Origin: Bacteroidales bacterium
Lineage (GTDB): Bacteria > Bacteroidota > Bacteroidia > Bacteroidales > UBA1715
Assembly: GCA_027858745.1 (NCBI GenBank)
Contig: JAQICB010000152.1
Coordinates: 1-33,267 of the forward strand
Reading direction: 5' to 3'
DNA length: 33,267 nucleotides
Shown: positions 24,393 to 33,175 of the stretch, piece after piece
Layout of the letters: each line of letters opens with the position of its first letter
Position numbering within the stretch: the stretch's first letter is position 1
Translations under genes and position numbers: made by a program
Notes under the pieces: model-generated
What the model was told of the DNA's origin: nothing
Databases searched by the model: none
What the model saw: the letters and a program-made list of their open reading frames with translations, nothing else

Positions 24393-26849
24393 ATGTTGCA
24401 ATATTCTCTCGAATATATTGCCCGCGTAACACAGAGTAAATTACAGTCTGTAAAACCCGAAACTATTGTGTTGTCTGTTTACACAGATAGTCGTTCAGTG
24501 TTTCATACTCACCAATCTCTTTTTTTGGCTTTGCCGGGAAAGGTGCATAATGGTCATGATTTTATTGAGGAAGTATACAATAAAAATTGTCGTGTGTTTT
24601 GGGTGCAAAAAAATCAATCATACCCCATTTTTGATGATGCTCATTATATTATTTCAGAAAATGTTCTTCACGCTTTTCAACAATTGTGTGGCATTCACCG
24701 AAATCATTATACCTATCCGCTTGTTGGAATTACCGGCAGCAATGGGAAAACTATAGTTAAAGAATGGTTGTTTCATATATTGTCTGAAAAATTTTCTGTT
24801 GTACGAAGTCCCAAAAGTTATAATTCTCAAATAGGTGTACCATTGTCCCTTTCTCTTTTGTCTGACAATTACAATTGTGCAATAATTGAAGCCGGAATTT
24901 CTCAAAAAGGTGAAATGGAAAAATTAGCCCGAATTGTGAAACCAACAGTCGGAATTTTTACCAATATTGGAGATGCTCATCAAGAGAATTTTTCTACATA
25001 TACAGAAAAAATATGTGAAAAATTGCGATTATTTGAGTCTGTAACCGATTTAATATATTGTGCAGATTATCAGGATATCGAAGAGGCTGTTGCAAACCAG
25101 AATCTTTCTGCTTATGTCTATTCATGGAGTGTTCAGAATAAAGGTACGGTGGCTGTTTCTTATTCTCGCAACAAAAATCAAGGTACCGATATTTATATTG
25201 AACACAATACCTTTCGTATGAATTGTACTGTTCCTTTTGTTGATAGAGCATCTTTAGAAAACATTGTACATGTGTGTATTGCTGCACGACTGTTGGGTGT
25301 TGAAGAAATTTCCTCATCTGTTTTGAAGTCGCTTCCTCAAGTAGAAATGAGGTTGGAACAAAAACAAGGAATAAAGAACTGCACGCTCATAAATGATTCG
25401 TATAATTCAGATTTTCAAAGCATTAAAATTGCACTGGAATTTTTGTCTCAACAACATCAGCATGTACGAACAACGGTAATACTCTCCGATGTACAACAAA
25501 CAGGAGTAGCCGAAAATATCTTATATACAGATATTTTTGATTTGATAGAAGCACATGAAATAACAAGATTTATAGGAATTGGTCCGACTATTACGAAACA
25601 TTCGCGACAATCTGCACAAACAAACTTGTTTTTTGAGTCCACCGAACAGTTTTTGGGAGCAATTAATTCTATTGAATTTTCCGATGAGATTATATTATTA
25701 AAAGGTGCACGGAATTTTGCTTTCGAGCGAATTTCACAGTTTTTAGAATTGCAAACACATCGAACGGTATTAGAAATTAATCTACGTGCAATGATAGATA
25801 ATTTAAATTATTTTCGTTCGCATCTTTTTTCAAAAACGAAAATAGTTGTAATGGTTAAGGCTTTTTCATATGGGAGTGGCTCATTTGAAATTGCAAATAT
25901 TCTTCAGCATCAACGAGTTGATTATTTAGCAGTTGCATTTGTTGATGAGGGAATACAGTTGCGGAAATCAGGCATTACCCTGCCAATAATTGTTATGAAC
26001 CCGGAAATTTCAGCAATTAAACAAGCTTTTGAGTATGATTTGGAAATAGAGGTATATAATTATTCTGTTTTGAATGAAGTGCTTCGTATCTCATATTTAT
26101 TTTCGCACAAAGACTTAGGGATTCATGTGAAATTCGACACCGGTATGGTACGATATGGGTTTCACGAAAAAGATGTTGCCACGTTAATTCAAGAGATACA
26201 GAAAATACCATATTGTAAAGTACGTTCCGTTTTTTCTCATCTAGTGGGTGCTGATGATGAAAAAATCGATTCATTTACGCTTCAACAAATTGAAGATTTT
26301 ACACATATTTCACGTCGGTTTATATCGGCATTTGATTATCATATTGATACCCATATTTTAAATTCGGCCGGAATTGAACGTTTTTCTTCGTATCAATTTG
26401 ATATGGTTCGTCTTGGTATTGGATTATATGGAATAAGTGCATCACAAAATTCCAATGTGCGACCAATAAGCTCATTAAAAACGCACATAACACATATACA
26501 AGAAATTGATACAGGTACAACAGTCGGGTATAGCCGAAAAGGTGTTGCCGAGAGAAAAACGCGTATTGCTGTTTTGCCTCTTGGATATGCTGATGGATTG
26601 AGACGGCAGTTGAGTAATGGCGTAGGAACGGTTTTTATTCATGGAAAAGAAGTCCCAATTATCGGCAATATTTGTATGGATGCAACCATGGTTGATATTA
26701 CGGAAATTTCAGCACTTATAGGAGACGAGGTTATTATTTTTGATGAACACCATTCTATTCAAAAATTAGCCGAAAAAATGAATACAATTCCCTATGAAGT
26801 AATTACCGGAATTTCCCAGCGAGTCAAACGAATTTATTATTATGAATAA
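24393..26849 (+). CDS. murF-alr: Bifunctional MurF-Alr: D-Ala-D-Ala-adding ligase fused to alanine racemase
   Basis: An 818-residue fusion typical of Bacteroidota. Residues 1-450 are MurF-like: the N-terminal domain, the ATP loop GITGSNGKT (112-120), IIEAGISQKGEMEKLARIVKP and FTNIGDAHQENF, and LINDSYNSDFQSIKIAL in the C-terminal domain. Residues about 455-818 are alanine racemase: VMVKAFSYGSG with PLP lysine K489, HVKFDTGMVRYGF, VGYSRKG with catalytic tyrosine Y713, and VLPLGYADGLRR. One protein therefore both makes D-alanine and adds D-Ala-D-Ala to UDP-MurNAc-tripeptide in the cytoplasm. It is encoded 3 bp after the TPR phosphatase gene, so both probably share the promoter at 21983. Ddl is not in the window. 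Confidence 0.95.
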   Translation: MLQYSLEYIARVTQSKLQSVKPETIVLSVYTDSRSVFHTHQSLFLALPGKVHNGHDFIEEVYNKNCRVFWVQKNQSYPIFDDAHYIISENVLHAFQQLCGIHRNHYTYPLVGITGSNGKTIVKEWLFHILSEKFSVVRSPKSYNSQIGVPLSLSLLSDNYNCAIIEAGISQKGEMEKLARIVKPTVGIFTNIGDAHQENFSTYTEKICEKLRLFESVTDLIYCADYQDIEEAVANQNLSAYVYSWSVQNKGTVAVSYSRNKNQGTDIYIEHNTFRMNCTVPFVDRASLENIVHVCIAARLLGVEEISSSVLKSLPQVEMRLEQKQGIKNCTLINDSYNSDFQSIKIALEFLSQQHQHVRTTVILSDVQQTGVAENILYTDIFDLIEAHEITRFIGIGPTITKHSRQSAQTNLFFESTEQFLGAINSIEFSDEIILLKGARNFAFERISQFLELQTHRTVLEINLRAMIDNLNYFRSHLFSKTKIVVMVKAFSYGSGSFEIANILQHQRVDYLAVAFVDEGIQLRKSGITLPIIVMNPEISAIKQAFEYDLEIEVYNYSVLNEVLRISYLFSHKDLGIHVKFDTGMVRYGFHEKDVATLIQEIQKIPYCKVRSVFSHLVGADDEKIDSFTLQQIEDFTHISRRFISAFDYHIDTHILNSAGIERFSSYQFDMVRLGIGLYGISASQNSNVRPISSLKTHITHIQEIDTGTTVGYSRKGVAERKTRIAVLPLGYADGLRRQLSNGVGTVFIHGKEVPIIGNICMDATMVDITEISALIGDEVIIFDEHHSIQKLAEKMNTIPYEVITGISQRVKRIYYYE

Positions 26850-27010
26850 TTCCTATTTGATTCTTTTTATATATTCCTCACTTGAGTGCTTTTAAGCGTT
26901 TTAGGTACGTTTTCGTGTGGTAAAAATCGGTAAACTTAAATACCTCATGTTTTTTTATGAAAAAATCTTAAAAACATTTCAAAAAAACATCTTAAATTTT
27001 AGAGAAATTA

Positions 27011-27018
27011 TATCTTTG
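27011..27018 (+). promoter_or_regulatory. -7 promoter element of the methylmalonyl-CoA decarboxylase operon
   Basis: TATCTTTG fully matches TAnnTTTG, 42 bases before the mce ATG, giving a leader of about 28 bases. No -33 TTG is seen at the usual spacing. Confidence 0.6.
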
Positions 27019-27052
27019 TTTCCTGAAATAACAATTTTAAAATTATATATTT

Positions 27053-27463
27053 ATGAAACCTTCACATATAGAACATATAGGTATAGCGGTAAAAAATCTT
27101 GATGAGCAAATCGAGTATTATCAAAAAGTTTTGGGATTAACCTGTTATAATGTTGAAGAGGTTGCCGACCAGAAAGTTAAAACAGCTTTTTTTATGGTTG
27201 GAGAAACGAAAATTGAATTATTGGAATCAACAGACCCAGAGGGGCCAATAGGAAAATATATTGAAAAGAAAGGTGTAGGAATTCATCATATAGCTTTTGC
27301 AGTAGACAAAGCACAAGATTTTCTTGATAATGCCGATAAAAATGGTGTTCAGTTAATAGATAAAACACCGCGAAAAGGAGCCGAAGGACTTAATATTGCT
27401 TTTTTACATCCTAAATCGACTCACGGTGTGTTAACCGAAATTTGTGAAAATCCAAACAAGTAA
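27053..27463 (+). CDS. mce: Methylmalonyl-CoA epimerase
   Basis: A 136-residue vicinal-oxygen-chelate enzyme that interconverts the (R) and (S) forms of methylmalonyl-CoA. Start MKPSHIEHIGIAVKNLDEQIEYYQKVLG; metal-binding residues expected from the family are the H of EHIGIAV, H of GIHHIAF and E of LTEIC, with GPIGKYIEKKGVGIHHI as a signature. It heads an operon with mmdA 34 bp downstream. It supplies the isomer used by the decarboxylase or mutase in the succinate-propionate pathway. A strong promoter match precedes it. Confidence 0.95.
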   Translation: MKPSHIEHIGIAVKNLDEQIEYYQKVLGLTCYNVEEVADQKVKTAFFMVGETKIELLESTDPEGPIGKYIEKKGVGIHHIAFAVDKAQDFLDNADKNGVQLIDKTPRKGAEGLNIAFLHPKSTHGVLTEICENPNK

Positions 27464-27497
27464 TTAACAGTTTCTATTTATAAATTATATATTAATT

Positions 27498-29057
27498 ATG
27501 AGTAATCAAAATAAATTAAACGAACTAATTGATCTTCGCTCGAAAGCAAGATTAGGTGGTGGTGAAAAAAGAATTGAGAAACAACACGAAAAAGGAAAAT
27601 TAACAGCTCGTGAACGTGTTGAAATTCTATTAGACGAAGGAAGTTTCGAGGAGTATGATATGTTTAAAGAACATAGATGTACGAACTTCGGAATGGAAAA
27701 AACTAAATTTCTCGGCGATGGTGTTGTAACCGGTAGCGGTACAATTGACGGTCGTGTTGTATATGTGTTTGCACAAGATTTTACGGTTTTTGGAGGCTCG
27801 TTGTCTGAAACGATGTCACAAAAAATTTGTAAAATTATGGATATGGCAGTAAAAGTAGGTGCTCCTGTTATCGGAATTAACGATAGTGGAGGTGCTCGTA
27901 TTCAAGAAGGTGTGCAAAGTTTGGCAGGGTATTCGGAAATTTTCCAACGTAATATTCAGTCATCTGGAGTGATTCCACAAATATCTGCGATTATGGGTCC
28001 ATGTGCCGGTGGTGCAGTGTATTCTCCAGCATTAACCGATTTTATTTTCATGACTGAGCATAACAGTTATATGTTTTTGACCGGTCCGAAAGTTGTAAAA
28101 ACGGTAACCGGAGAATCTGTAACTGTTGATGATCTTGGTGGTGCTAATGTACATGCTTCGAAATCAGGTGTTGCTCATTTTGTGTCTGACACTGAAGAAG
28201 AATGTTTGTTGCTTATTCGTAAATTATTGTCGTTTATTCCTCAAAATAATTTAGAAGAACCAATTTTTACTGAAAGTACTGATCCTGCTGAGCGAGTGGA
28301 TGATGTGCTTAATTCAATTATTCCTGATAGTACAAATCAGGCATATGATATGACTGAAGTTATTGCGACTATTGTTGATGATAACGAATTTTTGGAGGTG
28401 CATAAAGATTTTGCGAAAAACATAATTGTTGGTTTTGCAAAAATGGGTGGTCAACCTGTTGGTATTGTGGCAAATCAACCAAAATATTTAGCCGGAGTTC
28501 TTGATATTGAATCTTCTCGTAAAGCAGCTCGTTTTGTGCGGTTTTGCGATGCCTTTAATATTCCATTAGTTACGCTTGTGGATGTTCCCGGATTTTTACC
28601 CGGAACAAAACAAGAGTATGGAGGAATTATTGGTCATGGTGCAAAATTAATGTTTGCATATGGGGAAGCAACCGTTCCAAAAATTACTATTACTTTACGT
28701 AAATCATATGGAGGTGCTCATATTGTGATGAGTAGTAAGCAGTTGCGTGGAGATATTAACTATGCATGGCCAAGTGCAGAAATTGCTGTAATGGGTGCCG
28801 AAGGTGCTGTAGAAGTATTGTACGCTCGTGAAATTTCAGCGATTGAAGACGAAGATGGAAAAATCAAAAAAGCGGAAGAAAAGAAAGACGAGTATAACAA
28901 ATTATTTGCTACTCCGTATCGTGCTGCACAGTATGGTTATATTGACGATGTGATTGAGCCGAGAAATACTCGTTTTAGAGTTATTCGTGCATTGCAACGT
29001 TTACAAACCAAAAAAGATACAAATCTTCCAAGAAAACATTGTAATATACCTTTATAA
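27498..29057 (+). CDS. mmdA: Methylmalonyl-CoA decarboxylase alpha subunit (carboxyltransferase)
   Basis: A 519-residue biotin-dependent carboxyltransferase, close to the family length of about 515. The N-terminal half has [54 protein letters not shown] and [16 protein letters not shown]; the C-terminal half has [24 protein letters not shown] and the [13 protein letters not shown] loop, with CoA- and biotin-binding crotonase folds. It moves the carboxyl group of methylmalonyl-CoA to the biotin carrier encoded two genes downstream, releasing propionyl-CoA. The alternative of a propionyl-CoA carboxylase beta subunit is made less likely by the OadG- and OadB-like genes next to it. Confidence 0.93.
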   Translation: MSNQNKLNELIDLRSKARLGGGEKRIEKQHEKGKLTARERVEILLDEGSFEEYDMFKEHRCTNFGMEKTKFLGDGVVTGSGTIDGRVVYVFAQDFTVFGGSLSETMSQKICKIMDMAVKVGAPVIGINDSGGARIQEGVQSLAGYSEIFQRNIQSSGVIPQISAIMGPCAGGAVYSPALTDFIFMTEHNSYMFLTGPKVVKTVTGESVTVDDLGGANVHASKSGVAHFVSDTEEECLLLIRKLLSFIPQNNLEEPIFTESTDPAERVDDVLNSIIPDSTNQAYDMTEVIATIVDDNEFLEVHKDFAKNIIVGFAKMGGQPVGIVANQPKYLAGVLDIESSRKAARFVRFCDAFNIPLVTLVDVPGFLPGTKQEYGGIIGHGAKLMFAYGEATVPKITITLRKSYGGAHIVMSSKQLRGDINYAWPSAEIAVMGAEGAVEVLYAREISAIEDEDGKIKKAEEKKDEYNKLFATPYRAAQYGYIDDVIEPRNTRFRVIRALQRLQTKKDTNLPRKHCNIPL

Positions 29058-29068
29058 ATTTATAACAT

Positions 29069-29428
29069 ATGATTTTACATGATATCGCAAATTTGTCGGA
29101 AGGAACTAATATCTTAATTGTTGGTATTTCTGTTGTTTTTCTAGTTTTATTAATAATGGTTTTATTTATTCATTATATGAAACCGGTAATTGACTATTTT
29201 TCTTCTTTAGGTTCTAAAGTTAAAGAGAAATCTGAAAGCAAAGATATTCCAGCAAATCCTTCAGAACTTTCCGGTCAGGAAAATGCGGCAATAAGTATGG
29301 CAATTTATATGTATTTAGCTGAACAGCATGATTATGAAAGTGGTGTTGTAACAATTAAAACAGTTAAAAAAGCATATTCGCCATGGAATTCAAAAATTTA
29401 CGGAATGAATAACACTTTAAATAGATAA
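29069..29428 (+). CDS. OadG-like small membrane subunit of methylmalonyl-CoA decarboxylase
   Basis: A 119-residue protein with one N-terminal membrane helix (about 14-36: TNILIVGISVVFLVLLIMVLF) and a soluble remainder, matching the OadG-like gamma/delta subunits of Na+-pumping decarboxylases that help assemble the complex. Residues 70-119 have ENAAISMAIYMYLAEQHDYESGVVTIK, usual for Bacteroidota members. It lies 11 bp after mmdA and 7 bp before the biotin carrier gene. Confidence 0.85.
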   Translation: MILHDIANLSEGTNILIVGISVVFLVLLIMVLFIHYMKPVIDYFSSLGSKVKEKSESKDIPANPSELSGQENAAISMAIYMYLAEQHDYESGVVTIKTVKKAYSPWNSKIYGMNNTLNR

Positions 29429-29435
29429 TGGTAAG

Positions 29436-29861
29436 ATGAAAAAATTTACTTTTAAAATACAGGGTAATACTTATGATGTTGAAGTTCTTCAATTCGAAGA
29501 TCAACAAGCCCAAATAGAGGTTAACGGCACTACTTATGACGTTGAACTCGAAACGCCTGTTAAATCAGCTGCTCCTAAAACACCTAAACTTGTTCGTAAA
29601 CCTGCAAATCTTCAGGATGGTGAAAGCTTTATGAATAAAGTGAGTGTAGGCAGTGGTATTAAAGCGCCACTTCCGGGAGTTATTATTGAGATGAGCTCCA
29701 AAGTTGGCGATGCCGTTAAAAAAGGACAAAAACTCTTAATTATGGAGGCAATGAAAATGAATAATGATATTCTTGCCGAAAAAGATGGAACTGTGTCTAA
29801 AATTAATGTGTCTGAAGGCCAATCTGTAATGGAGGGGGATCTTCTTATTGAAGTTGAATAA
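29436..29861 (+). CDS. mmdC: Biotin carboxyl carrier subunit of methylmalonyl-CoA decarboxylase
   Basis: A 141-residue biotin carrier. The biotinylated lysine is expected to be K107 in LIMEAMKMNND, preceded by KAPLPGVIIEMSSKVGDAVKKGQK, the usual flattened beta-barrel. The N-terminal 45 residues form a small beta domain (FKIQGNTYDVEV) and a short Ala/Pro/Lys linker joins them. It shuttles the carboxyl group from the alpha subunit to the membrane beta subunit. The biotin ligase is not in the window. It lies 7 bp after the OadG-like gene. Confidence 0.93.
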   Translation: MKKFTFKIQGNTYDVEVLQFEDQQAQIEVNGTTYDVELETPVKSAAPKTPKLVRKPANLQDGESFMNKVSVGSGIKAPLPGVIIEMSSKVGDAVKKGQKLLIMEAMKMNNDILAEKDGTVSKINVSEGQSVMEGDLLIEVE

Positions 29862-29877
29862 ATTAAAATATATATAA

Positions 29878-31167
29878 ATGAAACGTATAGTAAATTTCTT
29901 TTCTATACTTGTTGTTCTTTTGGGAGTTACATTTGTTGCTCAAACATTTGCAAATACACCAATTGTCGATTCTCAAGACGCACAAGTTGTTCAAGAACAA
30001 TCATCGGACGATTCTCCACAGGAAGAATCTCAAATAATGCATGGATTAAAGCAATTTTACACTAATTCAGCGTTTGCTCATTTTACCTATCAACATTTAA
30101 TTATGATTCTGGCGGGAGGTTTTTTTATCTTCCTCGCTATTCGTTATAATTATGAGCCCTTGCTATTGTTGCCGATTGGTTTTGGTATTATAATAGGTAA
30201 TGTGCCATTTGTTGAAGGTATGCAAGTAGGTATTTATGAAGAAGGTAGTGTGATGAATTACTTGTATTTCGGAGTGCTTAAGGGGGTGTACCCGCCACTT
30301 ATCTTTTTGGGTATTGGTGCAATGACAGATTTTTCATCACTTTTGTCTAATCCCAAATTGATGTTTTTAGGTGCTGCTGCTCAGGTCGGTATTTTTGTTG
30401 CCTTAATCACCGCTCTCTTGTTAGGTTTTACTCCCGAACAAGCCGGTGCAATTGGTATTATTGGTGGAGCTGATGGTCCAACAGCAATCTTTATCTCTTC
30501 GCGATTGGCTCCAAATTTAATTGGTGCAATTGCTATTGCGGCGTATTCGTATATGGCTCTTGTTCCTATTATTCAACCACCGATTATGAAATTGTTGACG
30601 AATAAAAAAGAGCGTGTCATTCGTATGAAACCTGCTCGTCAAGTTTCTAAATTGGAGAAAATTTTGTTCCCGATTTTTGGGCTTTTATTAACAACAACTT
30701 TTTCACCACCTTCTATGCCTTTACTTGGAATGTTATTCTTTGGTAATTTATTAAAGGAATCTACAGTTACTAAACGTTTAGCAAATACCGCAGCAAATCC
30801 ATTAATAGATATCGTAAATATTTTATTATGTGTTACTGTTGGTGCATCTACGCAAGCTGACGTATTTTTAACAAGCGATTCTTTGTTGATTTTTGGATTA
30901 GGTGCTTTTTCGTTTGTTATTGCAACAACTGGTGGTGTGCTTTTTGCGAAATTTATGAATTTATTTTTGTCAAAAGAAAACAAAATCAATCCTCTTATTG
31001 GAAATTCGGGAGTCTCTGCCGTGCCTGATAGTGCCAGAGTTTCGCAACACGAAGGTCAGCGATACGACCCCTCAAATCACTTATTGATGCATGCTATGGC
31101 TGCTAACGTGTCAGGAGTTATTGGCTCTGCTGTTGCTGCCGGTGTGTTGTTGAGTTTTTTGACCTAA
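29878..31167 (+). CDS. mmdB: Na+-translocating decarboxylase beta subunit (MmdB/OadB)
   Basis: A 429-residue polytopic membrane protein that decarboxylates carboxybiotin and pumps Na+ out. About nine hydrophobic segments; D199 in GIIGGADGPTAIF is the conserved Na+-site aspartate region, followed by AYSYMALVPIIQPPIMKLLTNKKERVIRM, another strong signature. Unusually the first 45 residues before the family start add a predicted hydrophobic segment (NFFSILVVLLGVTFVAQTFA) and an Asp/Glu/Gln-rich stretch, common in Bacteroidota members. It ends the mce-mmdA-oadG-mmdC-mmdB operon, with a terminator 35 bp downstream. Confidence 0.93.
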   Translation: MKRIVNFFSILVVLLGVTFVAQTFANTPIVDSQDAQVVQEQSSDDSPQEESQIMHGLKQFYTNSAFAHFTYQHLIMILAGGFFIFLAIRYNYEPLLLLPIGFGIIIGNVPFVEGMQVGIYEEGSVMNYLYFGVLKGVYPPLIFLGIGAMTDFSSLLSNPKLMFLGAAAQVGIFVALITALLLGFTPEQAGAIGIIGGADGPTAIFISSRLAPNLIGAIAIAAYSYMALVPIIQPPIMKLLTNKKERVIRMKPARQVSKLEKILFPIFGLLLTTTFSPPSMPLLGMLFFGNLLKESTVTKRLANTAANPLIDIVNILLCVTVGASTQADVFLTSDSLLIFGLGAFSFVIATTGGVLFAKFMNLFLSKENKINPLIGNSGVSAVPDSARVSQHEGQRYDPSNHLLMHAMAANVSGVIGSAVAAGVLLSFLT

Positions 31168-31202
31168 AATTATTGATTAAATACAATAATGATATATAAA
31201 AG

Positions 31203-31236
31203 AAAGGTTGTTTTAATTTTAAAACAACCTTTTTTA
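31203..31236 (+). terminator. Terminator of the methylmalonyl-CoA decarboxylase operon
   Basis: Stem AAAGGTTGTTTT (31203-31214) pairs with AAAACAACCTTT (31221-31232) over a 6-base loop and runs into a T-run at 31231-31235. Confidence 0.88.
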
Positions 31237-31270
31237 TTTTTACGATGTATATACATTTACGAAAAAATTG

Positions 31271-31278
31271 TATATTCG
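31271..31278 (+). promoter_or_regulatory. Possible -7 element of the DUF389 gene
   Basis: TATATTCG matches TAnnTTTG with one mismatch, 22 bases before the ATG at 31301. It lies after the operon terminator, so the DUF389 gene is a separate unit. Confidence 0.4.
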
Positions 31279-31300
31279 TTTATTCCAATAAAATAAACAT

Positions 31301-32632
31301 ATGAATACATTGTTTCGCAGAATTATTAGTGTTATTTCTCTTGAAAATCACTTAGATGATTTTGATGCAATTCATGAAAGTATTGTGAAGGGTATTAATT
31401 TTAGGGGGACGAATATTTGGATTCTCGTGTTTGCAATACTCGTTGCCTCGGTTGGACTCAATATGAATTCTACTGCGGTAATTATTGGTGCCATGTTAAT
31501 ATCTCCTCTTATGGGACCTATTAATGGTGTGGGCTATAGTATTGCAACATATAACTTCCCGCTATTTCGTAAATCAATTAAAAACTATGGTTTTGCGGTT
31601 GCTGCCAGTTTGTTTGCATCTACTTTTTATTTTGCTTTAAGTCCTATTTCTACTGCTCATTCTGAATTGTTGGCTCGTACAAGTCCTACTATATATGATG
31701 TGTTAATTGCTTTGTTTGGTGGTTTGGCTGGTATTGTTGCCATGACGAGTAAACAAAAAGGTAATGTTATACCCGGTGTTGCTATTGCAACAGCTCTTAT
31801 GCCACCTTTATGTACAGCAGGCTATGGTCTTGCAACCGGCCAATTTATCTATTTTTTTGGAGCTCTGTATTTGTTTACTATTAATAGTGTTTTTATTGCT
31901 ATTTCTGCATTAGTTGTTTCTCAATTTTTACGGTTTCCCATACGTACCATTATTGATGGTAAAAAAAGAGCTCAAATTAATAGATGGATTACAATTGTTA
32001 TATTTTTTACGGTAATACCAAGTATTTACTTTGGGTATGGTTTGGTGCAAACTGAAAAGTTTACCGAAAATGCGTCACGATTTGCCAAAACAGTTTCTGT
32101 GTATGAAGGTAATTTTTTGTTGAATCACGAGGTGAATTCTAGTTCGAAAGAAATTCTTCTTGTCTATGGAGGAACTTCTTTTACGCAAGAGCAAAAAGAT
32201 GAATTAAAATCTAAATTAAAGAATTTTAATTTGGAGAATGGCACTCTAACGATTAAACAAGGTTTTTCTTTAGATGATACAGATAAAGAAAATGCTGAGA
32301 TTAGAATGTTGAAATCTGAAATTGCTCGGCAGAGCGATATTTTAACTGAGAAACAACAAATTATTGATAGTGTGTTGAGTTGGCCTCAAGTAGGAAAACA
32401 AATACTGAATGAGGCAAGAGTATTGTTTCCTCATATAACATCGTGTAATTATAGTCATGCTCAAATATATAATGATACCTTAAGTGTATATCAGGATTTT
32501 GCTATTGTTATTTTTCAAGTGCAGAACTCTGATGAGTTTCAAGAGCAGAAAAAACGTTTGATTTATGATTGGCTTAAAACACGCTTAGAGGATAAAAATA
32601 TTAAAGTCTTCTATGAGTATATTGAGCAATAA
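31301..32632 (+). CDS. DUF389 family membrane protein
   Basis: A 443-residue inner-membrane protein. Residues about 35-250 contain six or seven hydrophobic segments with the DUF389 signature VGLNMNSTAVIIGAMLISPLMGPINGVGYSI, then ALFGGLAGIVAMTSKQKGNVIPGVAIATALMPPLCTAGYGLATGQ. A C-terminal soluble domain of about 180 residues (from VQTEKFTENASRFAK) carries a short coiled coil (LKSEIARQSDILTEKQQIIDSV) and is predicted periplasmic or cytoplasmic. The family function is unknown; no catalytic or transport motif is recognised. No terminator is obvious after the gene. Confidence 0.85.
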   Translation: MNTLFRRIISVISLENHLDDFDAIHESIVKGINFRGTNIWILVFAILVASVGLNMNSTAVIIGAMLISPLMGPINGVGYSIATYNFPLFRKSIKNYGFAVAASLFASTFYFALSPISTAHSELLARTSPTIYDVLIALFGGLAGIVAMTSKQKGNVIPGVAIATALMPPLCTAGYGLATGQFIYFFGALYLFTINSVFIAISALVVSQFLRFPIRTIIDGKKRAQINRWITIVIFFTVIPSIYFGYGLVQTEKFTENASRFAKTVSVYEGNFLLNHEVNSSSKEILLVYGGTSFTQEQKDELKSKLKNFNLENGTLTIKQGFSLDDTDKENAEIRMLKSEIARQSDILTEKQQIIDSVLSWPQVGKQILNEARVLFPHITSCNYSHAQIYNDTLSVYQDFAIVIFQVQNSDEFQEQKKRLIYDWLKTRLEDKNIKVFYEYIEQ

Positions 32633-32745
32633 TTATACGTGAACCTTTTGCTTATTTCTGAAGATTCTTCTGATTATTTTTACCTACACCCATACGTACT
32701 CTATTGTATTTCGCTTCAAATAAATACTCAATTTACTGAAAATCA

Positions 32746-32776
32746 TTGACTTATAAATTTATTAAGTGTATATTTG
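32746..32776 (+). promoter_or_regulatory. Consensus Bacteroidota promoter in the intergenic end region
   Basis: TTG at 32746-32748 and TATATTTG at 32769-32776 are separated by 20 bases, the closest match to the full -33/-7 arrangement in this window. No coding start follows. A second full -7 match, TAGATTTG, lies at 32805-32812. Confidence 0.6.
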
Positions 32777-32782
32777 TATTAG

Positions 32783-33032
32783 AAAATAAAAACGTTCATT
32801 ATTATAGATTTGTAAGTAGAGTTATGTGAGATTGATTCGTGAAGTTGGAGATACAGATATGTATCATTTTTCATTTTTATTCAAATATTCTCGGTAGTGA
32901 AGTTGGTATGATGGTATAGTTTTGGTTTATGATTAGTTTTTCATTTTTGTAGAGGTTTGAGGTAGATTGATGGAGTGAGATCCGAGAATATTTAAAGAGG
33001 TTGTCTGTTTTTCAGACAACCTCTTTTTTTTT
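32783..33032 (+). ncRNA. Candidate structured noncoding RNA
   Basis: A promoter (32746-32776) and a strong terminator (32994-33032) bracket about 250 bases with no reading frame of useful length. Inside, AAATATTCTCGG (32883-32894) pairs perfectly with CCGAGAATATTT (32982-32993) around an 87-base domain, and GATAC/GTATC (32850-32865) forms a small hairpin. The segment GTGAAGTTGG occurs twice, at 32839 and 32897, and TTTTTCATTTTT occurs twice, at 32867 and 32937, so two imperfect repeat units may be present. I do not match it to a known RNA family; 6S-like or Bacteroidota-specific RNAs were considered without a firm match. It could also be a decayed gene or an untranslated leader. Confidence 0.35.
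32994..33032 (+). terminator. Strong terminator of the candidate RNA
   Basis: Perfect 14-bp stem AAAGAGGTTGTCTG (32994-33007) with CAGACAACCTCTTT (33013-33026), 5-base loop and a T-run to 33032. Confidence 0.9.
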
Positions 33033-33048
33033 GAGATGAGTCTATAAA

Positions 33049-33174
33049 CCTGAGTTCGATATAATTTTTTAGGTTCAGAACGCTTATAAATAGTGAGGTT
33101 CAATCAAAAATAATGAAATAATAACGGGTTATTTTAAATTATTTTTGAGCTGTTTATAAGCGGGAAAAGTATGC
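33049..33174 (+). repeat. Right copy of palindromic terminal repeat
   Basis: Inverted partner of 1-135. It starts CCTGAGTTCGATATAATTTT, passes through the palindrome at 33081-33162 (outer arms CGCTTATAAA and TTTATAAGCG), and ends AAAAGTATGC. About 10 bases present in the left copy are missing from the right arm here, and a few single-base differences are scattered. It lies 16 bases after the terminator of the candidate RNA. Confidence 0.85.
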
Positions 33175-33175
33175 T

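Noticed and set aside
32839-32948. CRISPR array suggested by repeated GTGAAGTTGG and TTTTTCATTTTT
   Set aside because: Only two imperfect copies at unequal spacings (58 and 70 bases), without spacers of equal length or cas genes.
32633-33032. Hidden short protein or tRNA gene in the terminal intergenic region
   Set aside because: The longest plausible frame is about 12 codons and no cloverleaf or acceptor-stem pattern was found; the candidate RNA is listed instead.
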